From Bacillus timonensis (GTDB taxonomy: Bacteria > Bacillota > Bacilli > Bacillales > Bacillaceae_L): a DNA stretch of 64,000 nt. The stretch lies in NCBI GenBank assembly GCA_020171895.1, contig JAIVAN010000005.1, positions 186,001 through 250,000 of the forward strand, in the 5' to 3' direction. The position numbers were made by a program, and so were the translations under genes. Within the stretch, counting starts at the first letter, position 1. Each line of letters begins with the position of its first letter. Positions 36,316 to 46,067 of the stretch are shown here, in pieces. Below the pieces are notes generated by a model that worked only from the letters and a program-made list of their open reading frames with translations, did not search any database and was not told the DNA's origin.

Positions 36316-37812
36316 ATGTCAGAACGCTTATCATCAATAGAAGAATTACAGATTGCTGATATTCAACGTAAAAATAAGCTAGTAAGTATGGTGGCAATGT
36401 TTTCAGTCATGCTAGCAATTTTGGTATCAGTAGCCATTAAGCAACCATCGAATGTCCTATTAACGATAGGAATTGGTGGAGTTGGATTCATTACTTTACT
36501 TGTTATTTTAAACCGTAAGAAGTCATTTGTTAAAAAAGTCCCTTATATTACGACAATAGGTGTTTCTCTCGTTTTATTCATGATTATCATGAGCTCACCT
36601 TATACAATTATGATGTTAATTCCGTTCTATTTATTAACGATTATTGCTATTTATAATATTCGTCCGGTTTTATATATAGGAATTCTGTTAGGGATCTTAT
36701 TAAGTGTGTATTTCTTTATGGAAACCCCTGATCGTGTCTACCTATCAACGAACTTTTATGTAACCTATTACTTATTATACGCTGCTATTTCAATGAATAT
36801 CCTTTTTCAAAACCGCATGGTAGCTAAAATGCGAAAAGATATTCAAGCTCAACACTTACGCTCGCAAGAAATCATGGTAGAGCAGCAGGAACGTGCAAAT
36901 CTGATACAACAAAATACAATGACTATCACTGAAAATGTGAAAAACATTCGTACTCAAAGTGAGGAACAGCTTCACTCGTTTAATGAAATGAATATTGCGA
37001 TTTCAGAGATTTCTTCTGGTATGGCTACACAAAATGAAGCTGCAACATCTATCACAGAATCCGTTGAGCAATTAAACGAAACGGTTGTTCATTTAGTTGA
37101 TTCAGCTAAAGTAGTTAGTACGCAAACAGAAGATACATTCTCAGCATCTCAAAATGGACGTCAATCAGTTGAGTTATTATTAACGAAGATAACTGAATTC
37201 CAGCAATCAGTAGGGTTGTTATCTAATACAATGAACGGACTTGTTACGAAAATCCAAGAAACGAATGGCTTTGCAAATTCGATTCAAGAGATTGCGTCAC
37301 AAACAAACCTACTTGCATTAAATGCTTCAATTGAAGCAGCAAGAGCGGGAGATAGTGGCCGAGGCTTTGCAGTTGTAGCTGAAGAAATTCGTAAGCTATC
37401 TGAAGTAACGTCGAAAACGGCAAATCAAATTTCTAAAAACCTTGCAGAAGTTAATGAAAGCACCATGTCATCTCAAGAGCTTATGAGTGATAATGCAGTG
37501 AAAATGGATGAAAGCGTGCAAATGACGAAGGAAACGATGAGCGTGTTTGAAAAAATTGACCAAACGGTAAAAGAACTAAACGAAGCGGTTCAACAGTTTG
37601 AGAAAATCACAGCTACCATTGGATCTTCTTCGCAATCAATTGAAACGTCAGTTGGAGATTTTGCTGCTATCATTGAAGAAACAACGGCATCTCTTCAAGA
37701 AATTGCTGCATCAATTGAAACACACCATAGCCAAAACGAGCAGCTTGTTTCATTCATCAAAAACACAGACGAAGCAACTGAAAAGCTAACAAGCTTATAT
37801 AAAAATGAATGA
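36316..37812 (+). CDS. Methyl-accepting chemotaxis protein without outside sensor domain
   Basis: Chemoreceptor of 498 aa. The N-terminal part (about 20-180) is a membrane module of five to six hydrophobic helices with short loops and no extracytoplasmic ligand domain or HAMP domain. Then comes the signalling coiled coil with the CheA/CheW tip [20 protein letters not shown] and [15 protein letters not shown]. It may sense a membrane-related cue. ATG 36316 after GGGGGGAAG; single gene between terminators. Not part of the B. subtilis order at this place. Confidence 0.92.
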   Translation: MSERLSSIEELQIADIQRKNKLVSMVAMFSVMLAILVSVAIKQPSNVLLTIGIGGVGFITLLVILNRKKSFVKKVPYITTIGVSLVLFMIIMSSPYTIMMLIPFYLLTIIAIYNIRPVLYIGILLGILLSVYFFMETPDRVYLSTNFYVTYYLLYAAISMNILFQNRMVAKMRKDIQAQHLRSQEIMVEQQERANLIQQNTMTITENVKNIRTQSEEQLHSFNEMNIAISEISSGMATQNEAATSITESVEQLNETVVHLVDSAKVVSTQTEDTFSASQNGRQSVELLLTKITEFQQSVGLLSNTMNGLVTKIQETNGFANSIQEIASQTNLLALNASIEAARAGDSGRGFAVVAEEIRKLSEVTSKTANQISKNLAEVNESTMSSQELMSDNAVKMDESVQMTKETMSVFEKIDQTVKELNEAVQQFEKITATIGSSSQSIETSVGDFAAIIEETTASLQEIAASIETHHSQNEQLVSFIKNTDEATEKLTSLYKNE

Positions 37813-37819
37813 AAACGCA

Positions 37820-37848
37820 AAATGACCCCATGTGGGTCATTTTTTTTG
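37820..37848 (+). terminator. Terminator of the chemoreceptor gene
   Basis: AAATGACCC / GGGTCATTT with a five-base loop and eight T. Confidence 0.92.
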
Positions 37849-37944
37849 AGTAAAGAATCAATGTATGTTGAACACTATGAAATAAAACGTGTATAAATAT
37901 TTTAACCAAATCATTCAACGCTTTAACACGTTATTCTACTGGCG

Positions 37945-37973
37945 TTTACAGGTTATTTAGACCGTGCTATACT
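37945..37973 (+). promoter_or_regulatory. Sigma-A promoter of the yitT-like gene
   Basis: TTTACA (37945-37950), 17 bp, TATACT (37968-37973). Confidence 0.7.
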
Positions 37974-38027
37974 CTCAAAGGCTATATGACAAACTAGAAT
38001 AAATACTGTCAAAATGGAGGGTGCTTT

Positions 38028-38894
38028 ATGAAAAGAAGAAGACGCCAACATCAGTACAATACGAAGCTTGAAATGCTGATTGAATACATATACATACTAC
38101 TCGGATCTGCGATTGTCGCACTTGCGTTCAACTTGTTTCTCTTACCAAACCGCGTAGCATCAGGTGGAGTAAGTGGTATAAGTACAATTACAGATGCATT
38201 ACTTGGTTGGGAGCCTGCGTACGTGCAATGGGCTTTTAACATTCCACTTTTTATTGCAGGAGTAGTTCTTCTAGGAAAACAATACGGGGTTAAAACACTC
38301 GTTGGAACACTCTTTTTACCTTTTGTTGTTTTCTTATCAAGAGATATGGAACCTGTAACCTTGGATCCACTTTTAGGTGCTCTTTTTGGAGGGATTGGTG
38401 TGGGACTCGGTTTAGGTATCGTGTTCCGAGGAAAAGCATCTACAGGGGGAACAGATTTAGCAGCGCAAATCATTAATAAGTATACAGGACTATCGCTAGG
38501 TACATGTGTTGCACTCATTGATGGTTTGATCGTGTTAACAGCTGCATTTGTATTTGATATTGAACAAGGTTTGTATGCACTAATTGGATTGTTTGTCACA
38601 AGTAAGACGATTGATCTCGTCCAAGTTGGTTTCGGTTATTCAAAAATGGCGATTATCATTACGAATAAGCAGGAAGAAGTTCGTCACGGTATCATTACAA
38701 AAGTTGATAGAGGAGTAACAAGGCTGTCCGCTTTTGGGGGATACACGGATGATGAACGTCCAATCTTGATGTGTGTGGTGAATCAGACAGAATTCACAAA
38801 GTTGAAACAATTGGTTAAAAGCATTGACCCGTCTGCGTTTGTCGTCGTTATGGACGCTGCGGAGGTCCTTGGAGAGGGTTTTAAACGCGCGTAA
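38028..38894 (+). CDS. yvjA: YitT family membrane protein (YvjA-like)
   Basis: A 288-aa integral membrane protein with five to six helices and a C-terminal DUF2179 cytoplasmic domain (GIITKVDRGVTRLSAFGGYT). The membrane part has the family motif LFLLPNRVASGGVSGIST and RGKASTGGTDLAAQII. Function unknown; transporter-like. ATG 38028 after GGAGGGTG. Neighbour of prfB and cccB, in keeping with B. subtilis yvjA. Confidence 0.88.
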   Translation: MKRRRRQHQYNTKLEMLIEYIYILLGSAIVALAFNLFLLPNRVASGGVSGISTITDALLGWEPAYVQWAFNIPLFIAGVVLLGKQYGVKTLVGTLFLPFVVFLSRDMEPVTLDPLLGALFGGIGVGLGLGIVFRGKASTGGTDLAAQIINKYTGLSLGTCVALIDGLIVLTAAFVFDIEQGLYALIGLFVTSKTIDLVQVGFGYSKMAIIITNKQEEVRHGIITKVDRGVTRLSAFGGYTDDERPILMCVVNQTEFTKLKQLVKSIDPSAFVVVMDAAEVLGEGFKRA

Positions 38895-38948
38895 ATTGGA
38901 TATAATAAAGCGTGTATGATGGTAAAAATTTCTCTAGGGGGAATATGC

Positions 38949-39284
38949 ATGAAGTTTAAGCTACTTGCACTTATTTTAGGAACATCACTTATGCTTGTGG
39001 CATGTGGTGGTGGCGATGATGCTGCAGAACCAAATGAGCCTGCTGGTGGAGATTCTGGGGCTACTACTGCTAGCGCTGAGAAAATCTACAAGCAAAATTG
39101 TGCAGGTTGTCATGGCGGTGACCTTGGTGGTGGAGCTGGTCCTAACCTGACTGCTGTAGGATCAAAGTACTCGCAAGAAGACATTGCTTCAATCATTGCA
39201 AATGGTAAAGGTATTATGCAAGGTGGAATCATTAAAGGTGAAGAAGCTGATGCAGTAGCAGCTTGGTTAGCTGAGAAAAAATAA
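38949..39284 (+). CDS. cccB: Cytochrome c-551, lipoprotein
   Basis: Small membrane-anchored electron carrier (111 aa). Lipoprotein signal with lipobox LVAC at residues 15-20, a Gly/Glu-rich linker, and a class I cytochrome c domain with the haem motif CAGCH and the distal ligand Met in [11 protein letters not shown] 38949 follows AGGGGGA; the frame extension from 38916 is not needed. Position matches B. subtilis cccB. Confidence 0.95.
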   Translation: MKFKLLALILGTSLMLVACGGGDDAAEPNEPAGGDSGATTASAEKIYKQNCAGCHGGDLGGGAGPNLTAVGSKYSQEDIASIIANGKGIMQGGIIKGEEADAVAAWLAEKK

Positions 39285-39296
39285 GGTGTCAGAAGG

Positions 39297-39326
39297 GTTC
39301 TCTAAATTGATAGAGAACCTTTTTCT
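39297..39326 (+). terminator. Terminator of cccB
   Basis: GGTTCTCT / AGAGAACC with an 8-base loop, followed by TTTTTC. Confidence 0.9.
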
Positions 39327-39375
39327 ATATATACTTTTATGTACAATCTGAATTTCCAAAAGTTTCGAACCTTAT

Positions 39376-39879
39376 TTAGATTGTATGTAAAAATTGTTCG
39401 ACTTCTTTTGGTGATTTTAGAATATAGACTTTTTTATCAGAAGGGAGTTTTTTAAGTTCTTCCATAATTCCTGGTTTTTTTGCCGAAGGGTAGCTCCATA
39501 CCCACTTTAAGAATTGTAGATCAAGTTTTTCTGGACAGTCTTCGGCCATATCTGGTCTTGTTTTGTTGTGGTACATCCATCTTCGTTTAAGCACACGATA
39601 TAGGCATAGGAGTCTTGGGAAATCTAAGAAGATAATGGTGTCTGCAGCTTGCAGTCTGATTTGTAATGTTCCACTATAATTTCCGTCAAAGACCCATGCT
39701 TCATTCTCTGTTAATTCTTTTTGTAATGCGATTTGTTCATCTCGTGTTGCTAATACCCAACCTGGCTTCCAAAAAAGTCGGTCCATATGATGAACGTCTA
39801 GTTGTAATTTCTCACCGAGTTTCCGAGCTAAAGTTGACTTTCCGGCGCCTCCTGATCCGATAATGACTACTTTTTTCAT
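39376..39879 (-). CDS. P-loop topology-modulation (FlaR-like) / adenylate kinase-like protein
   Basis: Small NTP-binding protein of 167 aa. Walker A VIIGSGGAGKSTLARKLGE at the N-terminus; then DVHHMDRLFWKPGW, the Asp-Asn-type motif AWVFDGNYSGTL, and TIIFLDFPRLLCLYRVLKRR, all typical of the FlaR/topology modulation group of nucleoside-kinase-like proteins. Substrate unknown. The start ATG 39879 lies seven bases after GGAGG; GTG 39885 is too close to it. Confidence 0.85.
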   Translation of the reverse strand: MKKVVIIGSGGAGKSTLARKLGEKLQLDVHHMDRLFWKPGWVLATRDEQIALQKELTENEAWVFDGNYSGTLQIRLQAADTIIFLDFPRLLCLYRVLKRRWMYHNKTRPDMAEDCPEKLDLQFLKWVWSYPSAKKPGIMEELKKLPSDKKVYILKSPKEVEQFLHTI

Positions 39880-39937
39880 CGACACACCTCCATCATTACA
39901 GTAAAACTATACCAATTTTCTACCAAACTAGTGAGTT

Positions 39938-40205
39938 TGTCTACCCTGAAAATACAACACTGAACATGGGGTGTTAATCTGCGTTGCAGGAACCTCGCTT
40001 TCCGTGGGGCGCCACTTGAGCCTCCTCGGCTGTGCCTGTGGGGTCCGGGGTCCGGCGCATATCCCACAGGAGTCTCGGTTCCTTCCACTTCGGTTAACAC
40101 GCATGAATGACTTGAAATCCAACATTCTATTAACGTTAAAATCAAGGTCACATTTTCATCCTTCATGGTGCAAATTCTTATTTGCATGGAAGTCTACGCT
40201 GAAAT
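39938..40205 (+). repeat. Intergenic repeat copy D
   Basis: Longest copy of the family at 1016, 1181 and 10706. It starts with GTCTACCCTGAAAATACAA and ends with GTCTACGCTGAAATAA, an imperfect direct repeat framing the element. GGTGTTAATC and GGTTAACACG enclose the GC-rich core; the right flank matches copy A closely (CATTTTCATCCTTCATGGTG). Frames on both strands here are not genes. Confidence 0.8.
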
Positions 40206-40234
40206 AAAAAAGACTCTGCACTAAGTACAGAGTC
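40204..40234 (-). terminator. Terminator of the 142-aa gene
   Basis: On the minus strand GACTCTG / CAGAGTC is followed by six T, a few bases past the stop codon. Confidence 0.85.
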
Positions 40235-40239
40235 CCACA

Positions 40240-40668
40240 TTAATGTGTAATTTGCTGATCCAAGTTATAAAGATATTCAACATGAGGCTTAAATTCATGC
40301 TCACGTGTGTTTAATTCAAATTGAAGCATGTCTAAATAGTCCTGACAAATCCTCATATATTCTTGATCCTTTTGTTCATCGCTAAGTTCATAAAAGGCTT
40401 GGAGGTGCTCCTCAATAATGAGTACATCGACATATGTCACAATTAACTCTATCCCTCTATCTAAAGAAGTGGCAATGACATTATTTAATTCTTCAAAAAG
40501 ACGAAATTCTAGTAGTGCTAATGAACTTGTTGTTTCTTGAATAACCTGACCCATCATATGATGCGCCATTGATGAAAATTGATACCAAAATATGATGTGT
40601 TCGTTTGGAATCGAGACTTTCGCGCAAATTTCTTTTTCATCTGTTTTAAAAAATTGAAGTAATGCCAT
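40240..40668 (-). CDS. Hypothetical 142-aa protein
   Basis: Helical cytoplasmic protein without a recognised family. Features: MALLQFFKTDEKEICAKVS, EHIIFWYQFSSMAHHMMGQV, a long middle helix LLEFRLFEELNNVIATSLDR, YDYLDMLQFEL-like C-terminal part and a final DQQITH. No signal peptide. RBS GAGGAGGA seven bases before ATG 40668, and a terminator, so it is a real, separately transcribed gene. Confidence 0.75.
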   Translation of the reverse strand: MALLQFFKTDEKEICAKVSIPNEHIIFWYQFSSMAHHMMGQVIQETTSSLALLEFRLFEELNNVIATSLDRGIELIVTYVDVLIIEEHLQAFYELSDEQKDQEYMRICQDYLDMLQFELNTREHEFKPHVEYLYNLDQQITH

Positions 40669-41070
40669 ACTCTATTCCTCCTCTATCGGTGACGCTACTT
40701 TTCTAGTTTAAGTAGTTTAAGGGAAGAGTTTCAATGGCAATGATTGGTCTTAGGAAAACCTACGATAAATTTACCTATAAAAATATAGTGTTTTCGCGTT
40801 TATTTCACAAGGTGAAATAAAATTGTAATAAATTTCGTCTCAATTTGACGAAATTTGATGGTATAATGAGGAATGTGACTATATTAACATGCAAAACGGT
40901 AGTAGATATCGACACTACCTGACATAATTAGTTGATTTAACCATTGGTGATTGTAGCAGGTACGTCACATAGGTACAAATGAATGAAATACTAAAATACA
41001 GCCTAAAAACGATGAAGTTTATCGAAACACTATAACTCTAGTAAGACTATAAAAACACTAGGTGATCTCA
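40669..41070 (+). other. Intergenic region upstream of ftsE
   Basis: No gene seen. TATAAT at 40862-40867 is a good -10 in front of ftsEX, but no proper -35 is found 16-18 bp upstream. It would give a leader of about 200 nt with one hairpin, GGTAGT / ACTACC, near 40900. Confidence 0.45.
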
Positions 41071-41757
41071 ATGATAGAAATGATAGATGTTTATAAAAAG
41101 TATCCAAACGGCGTTTCCGCTGTTAATGGAATTAATGTGAAGATTAAACAAGGTGAATTTGTTTATGTCGTTGGGCCAAGTGGTGCAGGTAAATCAACTT
41201 TTATAAAAATGATGTACCGAGAAGAAAAGCCGACAAAAGGGTCTATCTTAATTAACGGAATAAATTTAGCGAAATTAAAAGAAAAGAAGGTTCCCTATTT
41301 ACGTCGTAATATGGGGGTTGTCTTCCAAGATTTTAAGTTGCTTCCTAAGCTGACAGTGTATGAGAATGTGGCCTTTGCACTAGAGGTAATTGAAGAAAAT
41401 CCGAAAAATATAAAAAAACGTGTGATGGCAGTACTTGACTTAGTGCGTCTAAAGCATAAAGCACGCTTTTTACCATCAGAGCTATCAGGTGGAGAACAGC
41501 AGCGTGTTTCCATTGCAAGGTCAATAGTCAATTCACCAGCAGTAATGATAGCGGACGAGCCTACTGGTAACTTAGATCCAGAAACATCATGGGAAATCAT
41601 GAATATTTTTGAGGAAATTAATTACCGAGGAACGACCATTGTCATGGCCACTCACAATAGAGAAATCGTTAATACCATTAAAAAGCGAGTCATTGCTATT
41701 GAAGGTGGAAAAATAGCTCGTGATGAAATGAGAGGGGATTACGGCTATGAATATTAA
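41071..41757 (+). CDS. ftsE: Cell division ABC transporter ATP-binding protein FtsE
   Basis: ATPase of the FtsEX complex, which controls peptidoglycan hydrolases from inside the membrane. Walker A VGPSGAGKSTFIKMMYREE; signature LSGGEQQRVSIARSIV; Walker B VMIADEPTGNLDP; and the H-loop ATHNREIV. 228 aa. ATG 41071 chosen over GTG 41062 because AGGTGA is five bases before it and the N-terminus MIEMIDVYKKYPNG fits the family. Overlaps ftsX by 11 bp. Confidence 0.97.
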   Translation: MIEMIDVYKKYPNGVSAVNGINVKIKQGEFVYVVGPSGAGKSTFIKMMYREEKPTKGSILINGINLAKLKEKKVPYLRRNMGVVFQDFKLLPKLTVYENVAFALEVIEENPKNIKKRVMAVLDLVRLKHKARFLPSELSGGEQQRVSIARSIVNSPAVMIADEPTGNLDPETSWEIMNIFEEINYRGTTIVMATHNREIVNTIKKRVIAIEGGKIARDEMRGDYGYEY

Positions 41758-42640
41758 TACCCTATTTCGTCATTTGCGTGAGAGTGTAAAAAATTTAGCA
41801 AGAAACAGCTGGATGACGTTCGCTTCTGTAAGTGCAGTTACGGTAACGCTGCTTCTTGTTGGTGTCTTTTTAGTCATTATGATGAACTTAAATAGCATGG
41901 CAACTTCGATTGAACAAGACGTGAAGATTCGTGTTCACGTTGACTTAGCAGCTACGAAAGAAGACCAAGATGTACTTCTTCAACAGATAGAAAGTATTCC
42001 TCAAGTGGAATCAGTTGTTTATTCCTCAAAAGAAGAAGAGCTTGATAATTTAATCAAAAGCTTCGGTGAGGACGGTTCAATTTTCTCACTTTTTGAGCAA
42101 AATAATCCATTATTAGATGTATTTGTTGTCAAAACAAGGAATCCTCATGATATTGGTTTTGTGGCAAAGAAAATTGAGAAATTAGAGTATGCATCAAAGG
42201 TTCGTTATGGACAAGGTGAGATCGAAAAAATCTTTAAAATTGTAGATGTGTCCCGTAATGTAGGAATTGGATTGATCATTGGATTAGTATTTACAGCCAT
42301 GTTTTTAATCTCGAATACGATTAAAATTACCATTGTTGCTAGAAGGAAAGAAATCGAAATTATGAAGCTAGTAGGCGCGACGAATTCATTCATTCGCTGG
42401 CCATTTTTCCTAGAAGGTTTGTTTCTAGGCGTTCTCGGTTCGATCATTCCGATAACGATTATCGTAGGAAGCTACAATTCACTATATAACACACTTCAGC
42501 CGAAACTGGATGGAACATTTTTAAAGCTATTGCCGTTTAATCCTTTTGCTTGGCAGGTTGCTGCTTTATTAGTTGGGATTGGTGCGTTAATTGGCATATG
42601 GGGTAGCTTAATGTCTGTTAGAAAATTTTTACGAGTTTAA
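41747..42640 (+). CDS. ftsX: Cell division protein FtsX
   Basis: Permease-like membrane partner of FtsE, 297 aa: one N-terminal helix, a large extracellular domain (about 50-165; contains VRVHV-like IRVHVDLAATKED and FLISNT), then three further helices near the C-terminus with the motif REIEIMKLVGAT-like RRKEIEIMKLVGATNSFIRW. It transmits ATP-dependent movement to outside hydrolases. Followed after 66 bp by the M23 hydrolase gene. Confidence 0.96.
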   Translation: MNINTLFRHLRESVKNLARNSWMTFASVSAVTVTLLLVGVFLVIMMNLNSMATSIEQDVKIRVHVDLAATKEDQDVLLQQIESIPQVESVVYSSKEEELDNLIKSFGEDGSIFSLFEQNNPLLDVFVVKTRNPHDIGFVAKKIEKLEYASKVRYGQGEIEKIFKIVDVSRNVGIGLIIGLVFTAMFLISNTIKITIVARRKEIEIMKLVGATNSFIRWPFFLEGLFLGVLGSIIPITIIVGSYNSLYNTLQPKLDGTFLKLLPFNPFAWQVAALLVGIGALIGIWGSLMSVRKFLRV

Positions 42641-42706
42641 TAGATTCTACATCCTATGTCTTTAACACCCAGAACTAAAAAGCAATGCGAAGGGAGAAAT
42701 GGAACG

Positions 42707-43966
42707 ATGAAAAGGAAAATTCTCACGATAGGAATGGCACTAGCTATTGGTTTTGGTAGTTACTCGTCTTTTTACAATGTGGATATCGTTAGTGCAGTAA
42801 CGAAAAATAAAGAATTAGAAAATCAAAAGTCTGAAGTAAAAGAAAAGCGTTCAGACCTGCAAACAGAAATGCAGGGAAAAGAAGCAGAAATAGCAGACTT
42901 GCAGGCAGAGCAAGCAAAGCTTAATGAAGATATTAAACGATTAGACTTAGCTGTAGCAGAAACGAACGGTAACATTCGAGAAAAAGAAATGCAAATTGCT
43001 GAAACAAAGCAACAAATTGAAGTGTTAAAAGCAGAAATTATTGTGACTGAAGAGCGTATTGCTAAGCGAGACGAACTCTTAAATGATCGCCTTCGTTCAC
43101 TTCAACAAAGCGGTGGGATGATTAGCTATTTAGACGTTCTACTTGGTGCAAAAAGCTTCGGTGATTTTATTGATCGTGTAAGTGCCGTTTCTCAATTTGT
43201 TCAAGCGGACAAGGATATTATTGAAGCTCATCAGGCGGATAAGTTACTGAAAGAGGAGCAAGAAGCTGAGGTAACTCGACAGCTAGCTTCTTTGGAAGAA
43301 AAGCTTAATGAGCTTGAAGGGTTAAAAGAAACACTTAAAGTACAAATTGAAGAAAAAAATGTTGTAATGGCTGAGCTTCAAACGCAAGAACAGCATGTTC
43401 ATGAACAATTAGAAGAATTAGAAGATGAAGAAAAATTATTAGCACAGCAAGAAGCGGCGATAAAACGAGCAATTGAGGAATGGAATCGTAAGCAAAAGGA
43501 ACTTGAAGAGGCAAGGAAGAAACAACAAGCATCTGGTGGATCTTCAGGTGCTCCAGCTGTGACGAGTGGCAACTTCATGAAACCTACGGTTGGACGACTT
43601 ACTTCTGGATACGGTCAGCGTTGGGGAACTTTACATGCAGGTGTGGATATTGCAAATGGTGATGCAAATGTACCTGTTGTGTCAGCTGCAGATGGTATTG
43701 TATTCCGTTCGTATTATTCTTCGAGCTATGGAAATGTTGTCTTCATTACACACAATATTGAAGGACAAGTATTTACGACAGTATACGCTCACTTAGAGAG
43801 CCGTTCAGTAAGTGAAGGTCAAGTGGTTAGTAAAGGAACAATGCTAGGATATATGGGCAATACAGGCTATTCATATGGAAAGCATCTCCATTTTGAATTG
43901 CATAAAGGTCCTTGGAATTCGAAAAAATCCAATTCGGTGGATCCACGACTTTATATAAACTTCTAG
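42707..43966 (+). CDS. Secreted coiled-coil M23 peptidoglycan hydrolase (EnvC-like)
   Basis: A 419-aa exported protein. Signal peptide at residues 1-28; a long coiled coil (about 30-285) with the PcsB/EnvC-type segment LRSLQQSGGMISYLDVLLGA; and a C-terminal M23/LytM domain with zinc ligands in HAGVDIANG and KHLHFELHKG. The domain plan and place right after ftsEX point to an enzyme or activator gated by FtsEX, as with PcsB and EnvC; in B. subtilis the FtsEX partner is CwlO. Start ATG 42707 after AGGGAGA. Confidence 0.92.
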   Translation: MKRKILTIGMALAIGFGSYSSFYNVDIVSAVTKNKELENQKSEVKEKRSDLQTEMQGKEAEIADLQAEQAKLNEDIKRLDLAVAETNGNIREKEMQIAETKQQIEVLKAEIIVTEERIAKRDELLNDRLRSLQQSGGMISYLDVLLGAKSFGDFIDRVSAVSQFVQADKDIIEAHQADKLLKEEQEAEVTRQLASLEEKLNELEGLKETLKVQIEEKNVVMAELQTQEQHVHEQLEELEDEEKLLAQQEAAIKRAIEEWNRKQKELEEARKKQQASGGSSGAPAVTSGNFMKPTVGRLTSGYGQRWGTLHAGVDIANGDANVPVVSAADGIVFRSYYSSSYGNVVFITHNIEGQVFTTVYAHLESRSVSEGQVVSKGTMLGYMGNTGYSYGKHLHFELHKGPWNSKKSNSVDPRLYINF

Positions 43967-43988
43967 TTTTATAGAAAAATAATAAATA

Positions 43989-44055
43989 GACTACCAGTTT
44001 TGAACTGTACTTCAATTTAGGTTGAAATACAGTTCAGGCTTGGTAGTCTTTTTTA
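43989..44055 (+). terminator. Long-stem terminator of ftsEX-M23
   Basis: GACTACCA / TGGTAGTC outer stem with an inner GAACTGTA / TACAGTTC stem, followed by six T. An unusually long branched hairpin. Confidence 0.85.
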
Positions 44056-44186
44056 TTATTTAACATTAAAGTTCGTTCAAAAAAAAATCAAACTATATAA
44101 GGAAATTTTTACTAATCAACTCATTGAACGAAGAAGTGGGAAAAAAGCCATACTAGCAGAAAGAATGTATGTAAAGGATGACCGTA

Positions 44187-45632
44187 ATGAATAACTGGAA
44201 GCTGGAGTGGTTTGGGAATATCAAAGGAGACATATTATCAGGCTTAGTTGTGGCGCTTGCGCTAATTCCAGAGGCCATTGCGTTTTCTATTATTGCAGGT
44301 GTTGATCCAATGGTTGGCTTGTATGCATCATTTGTAATCGCAGTTGTGATTGCCTTTGTTGGCGGGAGACCTGGAATGATTTCAGCTGCCACAGGTGCTA
44401 TGGCCTTATTAATGATTGATCTAGTTTCTGAACATGGCCTTCAGTATTTATTTGCAGCGACCATTTTAACAGGAATTTTTCAAATCATCTTTGGGGTGGC
44501 GAAGCTCGCTCGTTACATGAAATTCATACCACGATCGGTCATGGTAGGGTTTGTAAACTCACTGGCGATTTTAATTTTCACTTCACAGCTTCAGCATTTT
44601 GTCGGTGAAACAACTATCATGTATTGGTTTGTCATCGGAACTCTTGCCATCATTTACTTACTTCCGTATGTGACGAAAGCAGTACCTTCAGCATTGGTTG
44701 GAATTATTGTCATTACAGTTCTGTCAATATCACTTGGAAGTCCTGTCCGTACTGTGGGGGATATGGGTGAATTAACTAGTGCGTTTCCAGCTTTTTTCAT
44801 TCCGATGGTACCATTCACTTTTGAGACATTGCAAATCATTTTTCCCTATTCAATAGGTTTAGCGATTGTGGGTTTAGTGGAAACATTATTAACAGCGACC
44901 ATTGTTGATGACATGACTGATACGGATAGTAATAAAAATAAAGAAGCGCGTGGGCAAGGAATCGCCAATATTACGACAGGCTTTTTTGGCGGAATGGCTG
45001 GCTGTGCGATGATCGGTCAATCAGTCATTAATGTGAAATCTGGTGGAAGAGGAAGGCTGTCAGCTTTTGTGGCAGGATTAGTGTTAATGTTACTCATCGT
45101 CTTTTTAAGTGATCTCGTCGTACAAGTTCCAATGGCGGCGCTTGTTGGCGTTATGTTTATGGTATCGATTGGCACTTTTGATTGGAATTCTCTTCGAACG
45201 ATTAAAATTGTTCCTCTTACAGATACGATTGTGATGGTTGTAACAGTGGTAACAGTCATATTCACACATGATTTAGCTATCGGTGTATTTACTGGAATAA
45301 TCTTAAGTGCCATTTTCTTTGTTGCAAAAATTTCTAACATTATTGTGACAAAGGAGGTAAAAGAGAGCAAAGTCACGTATTTTATAAAGGGAGAGTTATT
45401 TTTTGCGTCCGTTACTGAGCTTGTTTCATCGTTCGATTTTAAACCAGAGGGAATTGAACAGGTTATCTTAGATTTTGATCAAGCCCATTTATGGGACGAT
45501 TCGGCAGTAGCGGCAGTGGATAAAATTGTTTGGAAGTTTGAAGAAAACCATTTAAAAGTGACAATACTAGGTTTAAATAAATCTAGTCATGAATTGGTTG
45601 AGAAATTAAGTAACAAACTGGGGTCACATTAG
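44187..45632 (+). CDS. SulP family anion transporter with STAS domain
   Basis: Inner-membrane anion transporter (sulphate, bicarbonate or similar) of 481 aa. About ten hydrophobic segments, with [20 protein letters not shown] and [16 protein letters not shown] in the transport core, followed by a C-terminal STAS domain (about 380-481) with [23 protein letters not shown] 44187 chosen because ATG 44178 touches the AAAGG site. The universal stress protein behind it is probably co-transcribed (15-bp gap). Substrate not deducible. Confidence 0.92.
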   Translation: MNNWKLEWFGNIKGDILSGLVVALALIPEAIAFSIIAGVDPMVGLYASFVIAVVIAFVGGRPGMISAATGAMALLMIDLVSEHGLQYLFAATILTGIFQIIFGVAKLARYMKFIPRSVMVGFVNSLAILIFTSQLQHFVGETTIMYWFVIGTLAIIYLLPYVTKAVPSALVGIIVITVLSISLGSPVRTVGDMGELTSAFPAFFIPMVPFTFETLQIIFPYSIGLAIVGLVETLLTATIVDDMTDTDSNKNKEARGQGIANITTGFFGGMAGCAMIGQSVINVKSGGRGRLSAFVAGLVLMLLIVFLSDLVVQVPMAALVGVMFMVSIGTFDWNSLRTIKIVPLTDTIVMVVTVVTVIFTHDLAIGVFTGIILSAIFFVAKISNIIVTKEVKESKVTYFIKGELFFASVTELVSSFDFKPEGIEQVILDFDQAHLWDDSAVAAVDKIVWKFEENHLKVTILGLNKSSHELVEKLSNKLGSH

Positions 45633-45647
45633 TTAGGGGGAGTTTGA

Positions 45648-46067
45648 ATGTTTGAAAAAATTCTATTAGCATCAGATGGTTCTGAGCACTCGATAAGAGC
45701 TGCAGAAAAGGCGATTGAGCTTGCGAAGTGTCATCAGGGCTCAGCTGTAGAGGTGGTTTATGTTGTTGATAAATCAAAAGCAAAGTCAGAGGTTTTACAT
45801 AATTGGAATTCACTTGGGGTGTTAGAATCAAAACAGGAAAGAATTAGAGAAACTGAGCGAAAGGCAAAGGAAGCGGGTATTGACTATACGGTTAAGCTTC
45901 TTCGTGGTGAGCCAGGTCCTACAATCGTGTCATATGCGAACGAGGAAAAATTTGATCTCGTTGTTGTAGGAAGTAGAGGGCTGAATACTCTACAAGAAAT
46001 GGTACTTGGTAGTGTGAGTCATAAAATTGCGAAGCGAGTAAACTGCCCGGTGTTAATTGTTAAATAA
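45648..46067 (+). CDS. Universal stress protein (UspA family)
   Basis: A 139-aa nucleotide-binding stress protein. N-terminus KILLASDGSEHSIRAAEKAI and C-terminal ATP loop VVGSRGLNTLQEMVLGSVS with G-2x-G-9x-G(S) spacing and CPVLIVK at the end, so the ATP-binding type. SulP plus Usp pairs are common and suggest a linked regulation of transport. RBS AGGGGGAG. Its stop directly abuts the stop of the following minus-strand gene. Confidence 0.93.
   Translation: MFEKILLASDGSEHSIRAAEKAIELAKCHQGSAVEVVYVVDKSKAKSEVLHNWNSLGVLESKQERIRETERKAKEAGIDYTVKLLRGEPGPTIVSYANEEKFDLVVVGSRGLNTLQEMVLGSVSHKIAKRVNCPVLIVK

Noticed and set aside
38051-38599. 182-codon frame on the minus strand
   Set aside because: It lies wholly inside the YitT-type gene, with no ribosome binding site and a composition typical of antisense shadow frames.
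39876-40187. Frames on both strands in repeat D (and similar ones in copies A and B)
   Set aside because: The frames exist because the GC-rich core lacks stops; they differ between copies and have no start signals.
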